Source of the DNA: Paragonimus westermani
Taxonomy: Eukaryota; Platyhelminthes; Trematoda; Plagiorchiida; Troglotrematidae
NCBI GenBank assembly: GCA_008508345.1
Contig: QNGE01000137.1
Location: 138,245-202,244 of the forward strand
Direction of reading: 5' to 3'
DNA length: 64,000 bases
The translations under genes were made by a program, and so were the position numbers. Under the pieces are notes generated by a model. It was not told where the DNA came from, searched no databases, and was given only the letters and a program-made list of their open reading frames with translations. How positions within the stretch are numbered: the stretch's first letter is position 1; every line of letters begins with the position of its first letter. This document shows positions 42,901 through 47,415 of the stretch, piece by piece.

Positions 42901-43258
42901 TCAGTCGGAGAAGATTACCGTAGTTTTGTTTCCAACCTCTAACTTCCTGGCCCTGCTTAGTTAGGATCTAAATTAGACAGTATTTTTCACATTATACCTC
43001 TGATACAAATTTGGTGCAAGAACAGGTCGCTGAAGGTAAGTGAATCGTCCCATGCTCGCACAACTTTCCCCGTTACCTGATATTTGTGTGGCACTAATCC
43101 GGTGGGCGCATGTTTACTCCAATAACACGATTTTGAGTGATCCATCATACTTTATTTTCTCCACGGTCATTTCCATCCAGGTGATAGTTCCAGCGCATCA
43201 GGCTCAAAGCGAGCTGATGCACGATGAAGTGAGTGCCGACTTTACAATTGAACTGTAG
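3718..43258 (+). CDS. Kettin/Sallimus (titin-like) muscle Ig protein, 3' part of gene, 11 exons joined
   Basis: Joined exons: 3718-3904, 9398-9536, 11242-11528, 13595-13733, 15550-15651, 19488-19659, 30759-30954, 31582-31695, 33177-33346, 35988-36119, 43181-43258. They total 1716 nt, which is 571 codons plus stop. All introns are GT...AG and all phases match. Residues about 15-108, 155-250 and 302-400 of the joined product are I-set Ig domains, with cores such as VEWFKNGKPL, DRGYAVLE and YSCVATNNAG. They are separated by linkers of about 45 residues containing segments like SQLPEESMIASLAAMEN. This Ig-linker-Ig alternation is typical of kettin, an actin-binding protein of invertebrate thin filaments. 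After Ig 3 come a charged, probably helical region (about 405-480) and a Pro-rich tail (about 483-546). The 5' end lies outside the window. Assignment to the kettin/titin-like family is firm; the exact orthologue and the last-exon frame are less sure. Confidence 0.85.
3905..5850 (+). other. Intron 1, left part, no gene; GC-richer repeat-like stretch 4.7-5.8 kb
   Basis: 4720-5800 is GC-richer than typical intron here and holds several unrecognised short frames, which suggests a decayed transposable element. No domain could be identified. Confidence 0.4.
5851..5851. other. Single ambiguous base (N), likely assembly join
   Basis: An isolated N lies exactly at the left edge of a segment repeated at 8347, which is typical of a closed gap or scaffold join in repeats. 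Confidence 0.8.
5852..6575 (+). mobile_element. RTE-type LINE fragment, C-terminal reverse-transcriptase region, decayed
   Basis: In order over shifting frames this stretch encodes remnants of the RT thumb and C-terminal domain. They include RLGHSHSYS near 5995, FTYL-like FHIP near 6070, then IVDVRVAFTNLRYLWRRED (6117-6175) and FDHRRLRHLARMDWADRVI (6282-6338). These are the hallmark A..NL..LW.R and VFDH..LR..AR.....V motifs of RTE-like LINEs. Frameshifts and stops make it a dead copy. Its start (5852-5950) repeats 8347-8446, and its end (6500-6570) resembles the LINE 3' end at 57.5 kb. It lies within kettin-like intron 1. Confidence 0.75.
6576..6703 (+). other. Spacer between LINE fragments
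   Basis: About 130 bp with nothing recognisable. Confidence 0.4.
6704..6870 (+). mobile_element. LINE fragment duplicating 7534-7700
   Basis: About 167 bp, roughly 92% identical by eye to 7534-7700 (shared blocks GGGCTGAACATTGTGGGGAA, CCTGTCGACGATCGGA, TTTAGTGAAATGTAACAATC). It corresponds to the endonuclease-RT spacer of the LINE. Identity stops abruptly after 6870. Confidence 0.75.
6871..7439 (+). other. Unassigned stretch between LINE copies
   Basis: Moderately GC-rich, possibly decayed LINE 5' coding sequence. The open frame at 6957-7343 has no recognisable motif. Confidence 0.3.
7440..8446 (+). pseudogene. RTE-type LINE reverse transcriptase, central part, frameshifted
   Basis: The frame from 7353 gives GVSEAVCGKDGSLI, WAEHCGEQLNWAQP, then GGDRLTLELKLC and ESVPRDWCLSP, which is the region before the RT palm. 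A frameshift near 7855 moves to the frame 7805-8392, with FALRRMLEYRHSYRQPMIVV, VDLNAGFDSVAR (palm motif A) and an altered SGIRGWCPISSFTLIF (palm motif B, normally G(V/I)RQGCP). The catalytic YADD box is not recognisable downstream. The copy is broken by the frameshift, altered motifs and truncation, and cannot encode an active enzyme. It lies in intron 1 in the sense orientation. Confidence 0.85.
8447..9397 (+). other. Intron 1, right part, no gene
   Basis: 8447-8650 may continue the decayed LINE (weak ACLYGLRFTCF near 8438-8470). The rest is AT-rich and featureless. Confidence 0.35.
9398..9536 (+). CDS. Kettin-like exon 2: second half of Ig domain A
   Basis: The acceptor is CCAAAAACAG before 9398; the donor is ATTAC|GTGAGT at 9537. 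The exon enters in phase 1 and leaves in phase 2, length 139 nt. Joining it to exon 1 reads PLSA-S-SRFTTIFDRG, continuous across strands D-E. The E-F-G hallmark is DDTGDYSCVATNNAGQ, with the F-strand Cys kept. It matches exon 4 of this gene in length and both phases. The long open frame upstream of the acceptor (from 9256) is intronic readthrough. Confidence 0.88.
9537..10269 (+). other. Intron 2, left part, no feature seen
   Basis: AT-rich intronic DNA with no recognisable repeat or coding signal. Confidence 0.4.
10270..10552 (-). repeat. SINE-like element, diverged, reverse orientation
   Basis: Aligns by eye with the 18.4-kb copy. Shared blocks are TTGATCGCAGC, CTAGACTCGAGTTTCGCTC and CACTAGTGTATATCCTT, and the tRNA-like core is degraded (CTGCGCCGTTAGACTCACTG). 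It forms a head-to-head pair with the next copy. The ends are approximate. Confidence 0.65.
10661..10910 (+). repeat. SINE-like element, strongly diverged, forward orientation
   Basis: Leader-like TTGGATAGAAGTTCTTGTC, CTACTCACAAGCGAATTTGG and GGTGACGTTAATGGCACATT with GTTGCCTGA align collinearly with 18.66-18.85 kb. It appears to be an old copy, and its ends are approximate. Confidence 0.55.
11242..11528 (+). CDS. Kettin-like exon 3: inter-Ig linker plus first half of Ig domain B
   Basis: The acceptor is GTGTCTGACAG before 11242; the donor is CATGG|GTAAGA at 11529. It encodes the kettin-type linker (SQLPEESMIASLAAMEN, then a basic GLARGARYRDEP), followed by RPPQFMKPLNPQ and the first Ig strands (LTVEWYKDGKPVSM). 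In kettins such linkers are thought to contact actin between Ig modules. The B-strand Cys position reads FETIV, so no canonical disulfide partner is present. The exon ends in phase 1, like exon 1. Confidence 0.88.
11529..13594 (+). other. Intron 3, no feature seen
   Basis: AT-rich. Several chance open frames (12424-12747 is the longest) lack protein-like composition or splice context. Confidence 0.45.
13595..13733 (+). CDS. Kettin-like exon 4: second half of Ig domain B
   Basis: The acceptor is ACATCTCGTAG before 13595; the donor is TTACA|GTAAGT at 13734. The exon is 139 nt, phase 1 in and phase 2 out. It encodes RFNSILDRGFAILEILY and PEDNGAYWCIAKNAAGQ, the E-F-G strands of an I-set Ig, parallel to exon 2 residue by residue. 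The equal length and phase point to an ancestral duplication of a two-exon Ig module. Confidence 0.9.
13734..14952 (+). other. Intron 4, left part, no feature seen
   Basis: No recognisable gene or repeat. Confidence 0.4.
14953..15089. repeat. Foldback (inverted-repeat) element, 137 bp
   Basis: The left arm 14953-14999 and the right arm 15041-15089 are near-perfect reverse complements (AGTAAATC..TTGGTTAAGCCACAACGAG, with small mismatches and a one- to two-base indel). They flank a 41-bp loop that itself carries CTCTCCGAGAG. It is possibly a small non-autonomous DNA transposon or snapback element. It lies in intron 4 and no second copy was noticed. Confidence 0.85.
15090..15549 (+). other. Intron 4, right part, no gene
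   Basis: Contains a short imperfect hairpin (CCTACCGAC...GTCGGGTAGG, 15301-15338); nothing else recognised. Confidence 0.35.
15550..15651 (+). CDS. Kettin-like exon 5: inter-Ig linker
   Basis: The acceptor is TTCTTCTTCCAG before 15550; the donor is GCCGG|GTATGT at 15652. The exon is 102 nt and encodes 33 full codons (CNAEANIVTNSLLSKDSVSY, then LQSLDNWNSEQMAG). A Cys-start linker with a conserved Leu-rich helix-like segment is the pattern seen between kettin Ig domains. It is too short to stand out as an isolated frame and was found from its splice sites and phase continuity with exons 4 and 6. Confidence 0.85.
16110..16425 (+). repeat. SINE-like element, diverged, with leader
   Basis: Aligns in order with the 18.65-kb copy: AAGTCTTAATCACGAGATAG, GATTAAAACAGTTGCCTCGT (tRNA-like core), AAGTCCCGAATATGGCACGA, TCACTGACGAGCCCTAACAG and GTATGTGAACGCTACTGTCA. 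It spans the whole unit of about 310 bp, including the leader. Intron 5. Confidence 0.65.
16426..18400 (+). other. Intron 5, middle, no feature seen
   Basis: AT-rich with only chance frames. 15652-16109 is likewise featureless. Confidence 0.4.
18401..18648 (-). repeat. SINE-like element with tRNA-like core, reverse orientation
   Basis: Near-exact inverted counterpart of 18795-19018. On the minus strand it reads a box A-like GGCACAGTGGTTAACACGG and a box B-like GAGTTCAAATCCC, then GTAGTGCATATCC-type body blocks (given here on +) and a tail ending GACCACTCGTCAGTAATC. It makes a head-to-head palindrome with the next copy. Confidence 0.85.
18652..19018 (+). repeat. SINE-like element with tRNA-like core, full leader, forward orientation
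   Basis: The tRNA-like core is at about 18811-18884: box A TGGCGCAGTGG at 18819-18829 and box B-like GAGTTCAAATCC at 18862-18873, spaced as in a pol III internal promoter. A leader of about 160 bp precedes it (GGAAGTCCTAATCGCGGGGT, GACGATCGGGCAACCTGATC). The body after it includes AGTGCTTCTTTTCGAAAGAG and GCGATCAAATTTGAGTGAT. It is the best preserved of the copies in the window. Family name unknown to me. Confidence 0.85.
19019..19487 (+). other. Intron 5, right end, no feature seen
   Basis: AT-rich, ending in the pyrimidine-rich acceptor of exon 6. Confidence 0.4.
19488..19659 (+). CDS. Kettin-like exon 6: first half of Ig domain C
   Basis: The acceptor follows a pyrimidine tract (TTCCTTGTTCCTCTAAAAG) before 19488; the donor is GCTTCG|GTGAGC at 19660. 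It enters with one base completing a Gly codon and ends at a codon boundary. It encodes an acidic lead (IVEEETPAAPSFDI), then strands A-D of an Ig fold: TVTEGSPARFLVKAGG and VQWYIDGELMAS. There is no B-strand Cys. The next exon lies 11.1 kb downstream. Confidence 0.88.
19660..28325 (+). other. Intron 6, left and central part, no gene seen
   Basis: About 8.7 kb of AT-rich DNA with chance open frames only. Minor features are a G-run at 19889-19897 and a (GT)n/(GA)n patch near 22839-22860. The exon 6 to exon 7 phases (0/0) require no exon here. Confidence 0.45.
28326..28326. other. Single ambiguous base (N), likely assembly join
   Basis: An isolated N abuts the SINE-like copy at 28327, within its leader. 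Confidence 0.8.
28327..28566 (+). repeat. SINE-like element, well preserved, 5' part missing at N
   Basis: CGTTCAGATTTGATGATTCG, box A TGGCGCAGTGG, box B-like GGAGTCCAAATCCC and TTCTTTTCGAAGGAGGCTGG match the 18.65-kb copy closely. The leader is cut by the N. Confidence 0.85.
28567..30758 (+). other. Intron 6, right part, no gene supported
   Basis: Open frames at 29201-29623 (+) and 29446-29682 (-) overlap each other. The minus one is protein-like in composition, but it has no recognisable motif or splice context and could be a transposon relic. Confidence 0.35.
30759..30954 (+). CDS. Kettin-like exon 7: second half of Ig domain C and C-terminal extension
   Basis: The acceptor is CCCGAAATCAG before 30759; the donor is GAACCAG|GTAAGC at 30955. 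It starts in phase 0, as exon 6 requires, giving ELMAS-QGGGGNWRVFQDGG across the junction. It continues ISYLEFHRVG, HIQVVARNNLGEISADTTLV and LDFRPDLRHVEP. The usual F-strand Cys is replaced (HIQVVARN), so this Ig has neither canonical cysteine. A longer open frame that overlaps it (30559-30876) is out of phase and is a shadow. Confidence 0.85.
30955..31581 (+). other. Intron 7, no feature seen
   Basis: 627 bp, the shortest intron of the gene here. Confidence 0.6.
31582..31695 (+). CDS. Kettin-like exon 8: charged post-Ig segment
   Basis: The acceptor is TATTTTTACCCCAG before 31582; the donor is GAAAGAG|GTAGGT at 31696. Phases 2-base in and 1-base out agree with the neighbours. It encodes NPFRKLAQLKKVDRTTELV followed by a basic stretch RSRPKALDLRRMER. 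It follows directly on RPDLRHVEPE from exon 7. The residues are rich in Lys, Arg and Leu and probably helical. I know no specific domain name for it. Confidence 0.82.
31696..33176 (+). other. Intron 8, no feature seen
   Basis: AT-rich. One acceptor-like site (TCTTTCCAG at 32862) meets a stop in the required phase. Confidence 0.5.
33177..33346 (+). CDS. Kettin-like exon 9: helical charged segment and start of Pro-rich tail
   Basis: The acceptor is TCTTTCCACGTGGCAG before 33177; the donor is GCCCAA|GTGAGT at 33347. It encodes SEYKARSVAESEAMEAENLY (a charged, probably helical run), then RTSRRASQ and a low-complexity tail PPPTPPPTRTVVPQPVQQPAQ broken by polar residues. RRAS fits a basophilic kinase site (inference only). 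It ends in phase 0. Confidence 0.82.
33347..35987 (+). other. Intron 9, contains a decayed repeat at about 33.6-34.9 kb
   Basis: 33620-34900 is GC-richer and looks like a decayed transposable element. It includes a tRNA-like patch on the minus strand at 34497-34507 (listed separately). No gene. Confidence 0.35.
34480..34560 (-). repeat. tRNA-like patch, possible SINE head relic
   Basis: The minus strand reads an exact pol III box B (GGTTCGAGACC, 34497-34507), preceded by AGCGCTGATCTGCTATGTTG, which resembles the D-arm/anticodon region of a tRNA-like repeat. No convincing box A or cloverleaf is visible. Confidence 0.3.
35988..36119 (+). CDS. Kettin-like exon 10: proline-rich tail with a run of nine prolines
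   Basis: The acceptor is GATCTAAACAG before 35988; the donor is AACCAG|GTAAGT at 36120. It is exactly 44 codons, phase 0 at both ends. It encodes VRPVPQMQAPPRPPPAPAPV and then nine consecutive prolines flanked by Ala and Met, ending MNAGMANQ. Poly-Pro runs of this kind can bind profilin, EVH1 or SH3 domains in actin-associated proteins; that role is inferred here. The opposite strand is open as well because of the CCN/GGN repeats, and is not a gene. Confidence 0.8.
36120..43025 (+). other. Intron 10, no firm exon
   Basis: AT-rich. Candidates for optional small exons are 42319-42354 (36 nt, phase 0/0, acceptor CTTTTACAG, donor AGG|GTAAAT) and 43026-43035. Neither is proven. A GTAAGC donor-like site also occurs at 38122. 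Confidence 0.4.
43026..43035 (+). CDS. Possible 10-nt micro-exon before the terminal exon (uncertain)
   Basis: GTCGCTGAAG is bounded by AAGAACAG and by a perfect donor GTAAGT at 43036, the same hexamer used by exons 1, 4 and 10. Inserted after exon 10 (phase 0) it would change the terminal exon frame. The protein would then end ...MANQ-VAEGDSSSASGSKRADAR with a TGA at 43225-43227, instead of the frame ending at 43258. The acceptor has a poor pyrimidine tract. An alternative acceptor at 42979-42980 would give a longer 55-nt exon. Confidence 0.35.
43181..43258 (+). CDS. Kettin-like terminal exon and stop codon (frame uncertain)
   Basis: The acceptor is CATTTCCATCCAG before 43181. Direct phase-0 splicing from exon 10 gives VIVPAHQAQSELMHDEVSAD, then FTIEL and TAG at 43256-43258. 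If a phase-1 exon precedes it (candidate at 43026-43035), the same exon reads GDSSSASGSKRADAR and stops at TGA 43225-43227. Both frames look protein-like. A 3' UTR with AATAAA about 740 bp downstream supports this as the last exon. Confidence 0.55.
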   Translation: MIVPAHQAQSELMHDEVSADFTIEL

Positions 43259-44020
43259 TGTGTAGCACACACCTGAAGATGTCCGACATGTCCGGAGTTG
43301 GATCGTGCTACTTCCAACCAGCCCTTTCTTTTCGCCTCTCCTCAACTTCACAAACATGCATACGAAATTTGGAACTCATGCACCCACAACTTTCGTTCTG
43401 GTCAATTTCAACAATCGTGGCATGGCTGCCTGTTCAGCTACCCGGGCTGAAGTTTTTGTTTTCGTTTATTTCTACAAACTCTGCTTTCCCCGATTGTCAC
43501 GAGGTCGAACACTGTCATTTGTCACAAACCACACCACAACGTTTCTTTTGTGACTGACTCCTTTCTGTTACCCGAACAAATCGCGAAATGAGATATGACC
43601 TAACTGACCTCATAGGTGAAAATTAATTCACCTCTTGAACCAGAGAACCCAATAATGAGTTATAGACAGCCAGTGCCTAATTTCCATTAATTTCCGGTCC
43701 ACTTGATAATTTTCCTTCCTGCTAATTCCCTTATCTTATTTAGACTGGAAGAAGTGGTACAAATCCAGACTTCTCTGTCGGAATTTTCTGTTCTATCTCG
43801 AATCTCACTTCTCATTCAATTCATGACGTGCCCAGGCTTGTTCTCCTCTTCCTCCTCCTCCTGCTGATGCGAATATTTAAATCTTATTTCATTGAAATAG
43901 CAATGGTTCTCTATCGCCTTTCCCAACCAATCAAATTTGCTTTGCGTTAGAACCCGATCGCATGAACCGGCTATTTATTTATGTAGATGATATTGAATAA
44001 ATCAGTGAACATTTGGAATC
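43259..44020 (+). other. Probable 3' UTR of the kettin-like gene
   Basis: Non-coding stretch after the stop, with CT-rich runs (CCTCCTCCTCCTGCTG near 43850) and no supported gene. It ends shortly after AATAAA at 43996-44001. The open frames at 43258-43557 overlap it and show no recognisable protein features. Confidence 0.5.
43996..44001 (+). promoter_or_regulatory. Polyadenylation signal AATAAA
   Basis: First canonical AATAAA downstream of the terminal kettin-like exon (TATTGAATAAATCAG). Cleavage would be expected 10-30 nt downstream. Confidence 0.5.
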
Positions 44021-44149
44021 CTTGTGTTTTTCATTCTGTTGCTGGTGTGTGGGATGGTGTAGCTGACCATTCGACATTCATAATGGCACTGTTCACTCAG
44101 AAACAATAGGATGTAACCGATCAGGAGGGTATTGATTACAATTTTATAC

Positions 44150-44424
44150 TGATTTATTTTCAATTTGACCATCCCTCACATTTGATCGCAGCCTTCTCAT
44201 TCAGAGAGACTCTCCAACCAGCCTCTTTTGAAAAGAAGCACTAGACTCGAGTTTCGCTCTCGTTAGAGCTCGTCAGTAGTGCATATCCTTGCCACGGCCG
44301 CGATTTGAACTCCGGCCATTCCAATCATGAGGCAACCGTGTTGACCACTGCGCCATTCACCTCACATTAGACACGACCGAATTATCAAATCTGAAAGCTC
44401 AACCACTCTCGCTTGTGAACAATG
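44150..44424 (-). repeat. SINE-like element, reverse orientation, with partial leader
   Basis: Contains the core, body and part of the leader (minus strand: CACAAGCGAGAGTGGTTGAG). It is highly similar to the 18.4-kb copy. It is the first of three abutting pieces at this locus. Confidence 0.85.
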
Positions 44425-44525
44425 AAAGAGGCTGGCTGGAAGTCTATCTGAATACGAACGCTGCGATCAAATGTCAGGAATGATCAACTTGAAAAAACCA
44501 AATCCTCGACTACTCATCAGTAATC
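44425..44525 (+). repeat. SINE-like 3' fragment, forward orientation
   Basis: Starts abruptly at GAAAGAGGCTGGCTGG and runs through GCTGCGATCAAATGT to the tail AACCAAATCCTCGACTACTC. This tail helps define the 3' end of the family. Confidence 0.8.
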
Positions 44526-44565
44526 TACACTATCGCCTTGCAATTTTAATGACATCCGTGATACC

Positions 44566-44758
44566 GACTTGTCCCGGAAGTCCTAGTTGCGGGGTTATCG
44601 ATTGGAGTTGACAGGACAGTTACTGTATCTCCCCTGGAGACGATCGGGCAACCTGATCATTGCTCACAAGCGCTAGTGGTTGAGCGTTCATATTTGATAA
44701 TGCGGTGTTGCTTAATGGTCAACTTGAAAATAAACCAAATCCCCAACTACTCATCACT
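44566..44758 (+). repeat. SINE-like element with internal deletion, forward orientation
   Basis: The leader is intact (CCGGAAGTCCTAGTTGCGGG through CAAGCGCTAGTGGTTGAGCG). The sequence then jumps from GTTGCTTAAT directly to the tail GGTCAACTTGAAAATAAACC, so the tRNA-like core and body are missing. Confidence 0.8.
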
Positions 44759-46930
44759 TATTTATTTAATTGTTGTTGGAATTCTAACATGGTTTTGTAT
44801 TTGATTGGGTTCAGAATACATATACTTATGTGACCCTGGGTGGAATGTACAGAGGAAGAGTGAGTTAGTTTCATTAGAAGACAAATGAGAAAATCTGCAT
44901 CTGCAAGACAGCAGATGAACTACACTTACTAGGGGAGGTTTGAAGGATGAGTGAATAACAGAACAATCGTTCACATTTCCTAACACAATCAACTAGCCCA
45001 CCGGAGTCAACAGCTGACCACAGACAACAGTGTGGTGCAAAGAATTTCTCAACTTGTGCATTCAATCTGCAATTGGAGTCAAGTTAAGCCAACCGTGCGC
45101 TTTAGGCAGTCCGAAAAGAAAACTTTCAGCCTGTTGAATATTACTGTCGTCAGGAGATGAAAGGATCGCTCGGATGAATTTGAGTCACAAAGCAATGAGC
45201 ATAGGTGAACTCAGGTAGCGTTTTCGTAACGAACATAATCAGTTCCAGGTGAAAAGAATCTACAATTTCACTTCGAGGTTAGTTTAATGATAGAAAGACT
45301 GAATTCTTGCGGATATCGAGCCCAGTTAATAATGTTAAAGGGAATATAAGGGTCTTTGCGTGCATACGAATGCTGTAACTTGATGTGCAGCTAAGGGTGC
45401 AGAAATTGCACGTACATCGCGGAAGCTTTGGTAGTCACACAACTTGTTCATACTGCCGGTTTCGTAAGGAAGCACTATATATGTTCTTCACCTATCTCTC
45501 TTTATCATTCGAGATTTCTCATTAGCTGCGGAAACATGCATTGAATTTCCACAGCAAGGAAGTGTTGAACTCATTTAACCCACAGAATTGGTCAACCTTA
45601 GTTAACACGCTTTACGTTCGCTAATTTCGTGACAGATTTAATCCACGTGGGGTTACTTGTACGCTGTGTTGCACGTGATCGCGCTCACAGGCGAAATGAA
45701 AACGTTTTCATGAACTGTTTCACTCTTACATTACACCTCAGAGTCTGCCATGATCTCAAACCTCACTTCCAACGGACGTGAGATTCACAGACACCCCTAA
45801 CAACTCGCAAACCTCTATCGGTAAAAGAAACCAAAGTGGCCCGTATCTTGGAGGATTATTAGAACAGGGTCGAACTACCTGTGGTTATTTTAACCTTTCC
45901 GATTATGCGAAGTGGGCCAGTTAATATTAGCTAACCATTTGGGATAGATGAGCAAGCCACGTTATTGTGATCGTGTACGAGATACTAAGGCGTTTCCGTG
46001 TGTAATGGGAAATCTTATGCCTTAAAATGGAACAGTCTTGTGAGAAGGTTAGGACTTATGTTTAGTTTTCCTGGAATTCTTCAGGAAAGCTTAGTCTTGG
46101 CACGCCTTTTACGTGAGCCCCGGTCTATTTTCTCATTGCACAACCGTGTTGGTTACTACGCCATCCACTTTCTAGCAGATGTGACGGAATTATCTCAGCT
46201 AAACTCACAACCATTTATGCCTGCCTACTCTTTTGCGGCTGGAAACTTCTTTGAGTTGTGACTCAGTATCTTTCTCATTAAGCTTTGTCGATAATTTCAC
46301 GACAGGAGATTCTGTTGCATTGGACTTTTTAGAAATCTTTGATCTTATGCACACAAATCGAGCACTACTCACAGGTGTTTGCAGCCTTCAAATTCAGATT
46401 GACAATTAAACCAGCTCTTTTTTAACGAAACAGGATTCGAGGTTTTTTCGTTAAAGCTCTGCATTGGTACACATTTTTGTGACGACCTGGCCTCAAATCT
46501 AACTCACTTTCTTGTGGGCGTATATATGCCAACCTTTACGCCATTAACCTCAAACTAGTTCAAACGAATGATCTGTTATCGTCTTTCGGACACACTTATC
46601 TCTGAACACTGTGCGGGTTGTACTCTGATCATGGAAAGATATTTCATAGTTGTCCAGTTGAATTTAATCGAAGTTTGGATGGAAACTCCACACATTCTGC
46701 GAACACAGGTGGTTACAAGGCGCCATCTGCGGTTGCTTCACCGGAATTTACTCAAATGTACCTTATATGAACTGCCCACTAGTAGCGTAGTTTTGGCCCG
46801 TACGGGTCGAGTGCTGCTGTTGCATTTCCAGTGAATTTTCAACCAGTCTTATCAAAAAAGTAGTGCATATATGAGCTTTGAACTTGTTGGAAATCAGTGA
46901 TTTATATCCTATAACTAGAACTCTGACAAT
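44759..46930 (+). other. Intergenic, no gene seen
   Basis: Chance frames only (45998-46261 and 46568-46834). Nothing recognised. Confidence 0.4.
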
Positions 46931-47146
46931 GGCTTCATTGGGCAACTGTGTTGACCACTCCACTATTTAACTCACATTAGGCACAATGAAATTCTCATGT
47001 GCGAAGGCTCAGTCATATTCTCTTGTTAGCAATGCCCAGATCACCTGATCGTCTTTTCGGAAGACACGATAACTCTCACAATAACTGTTCTACTAACTTT
47101 AGTCATTGACCCCTCGATTAGGACTTCTATCCGAGTTGAAATCACA
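46931..47146 (-). repeat. SINE-like element, diverged, leader plus core only
   Basis: The minus strand reads GAAGTCCTAATCGAGGGGTC, GACGATCAGGTGATCTGGGC and GTGCCTAATGTGAGTTAAAT, then the core, and is cut before the body. It pairs head-to-head with 47231. Confidence 0.7.
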
Positions 47147-47230
47147 GAACGCATCAAAATTGTTGAACGATACTTTCATTAGTGGTAAATTGTGGGGAAT
47201 TTTTGAATAATATCAAGAAGCATCATATCA

Positions 47231-47415
47231 GGTCAATTGCACAATGGTTCGATCCGGTGGCCTTAAGAAAGTATAACCGGAGTTCACATGCTGGCCTTGA
47301 CAAGAGTGTGCATTACTGACGACCACCAACAACGGCGAAACTCAAGTCTAGCACTTCTTTTCGAAAGAGACTGACTGGAAAGTTTATGAGAATGTTTCAA
47401 CTGTGATCAGCTATG
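47231..47415 (+). repeat. SINE-like element, diverged, core plus body
   Basis: GGTCAATTGCACAATGGTTC (core), ACCGGAGTTCACATGCTGGC, then GTCTAGCACTTCTTTTCGAA and GACTGGAAAGTTTATGAGAA align in order with the 18.8-kb copy. Confidence 0.7.
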
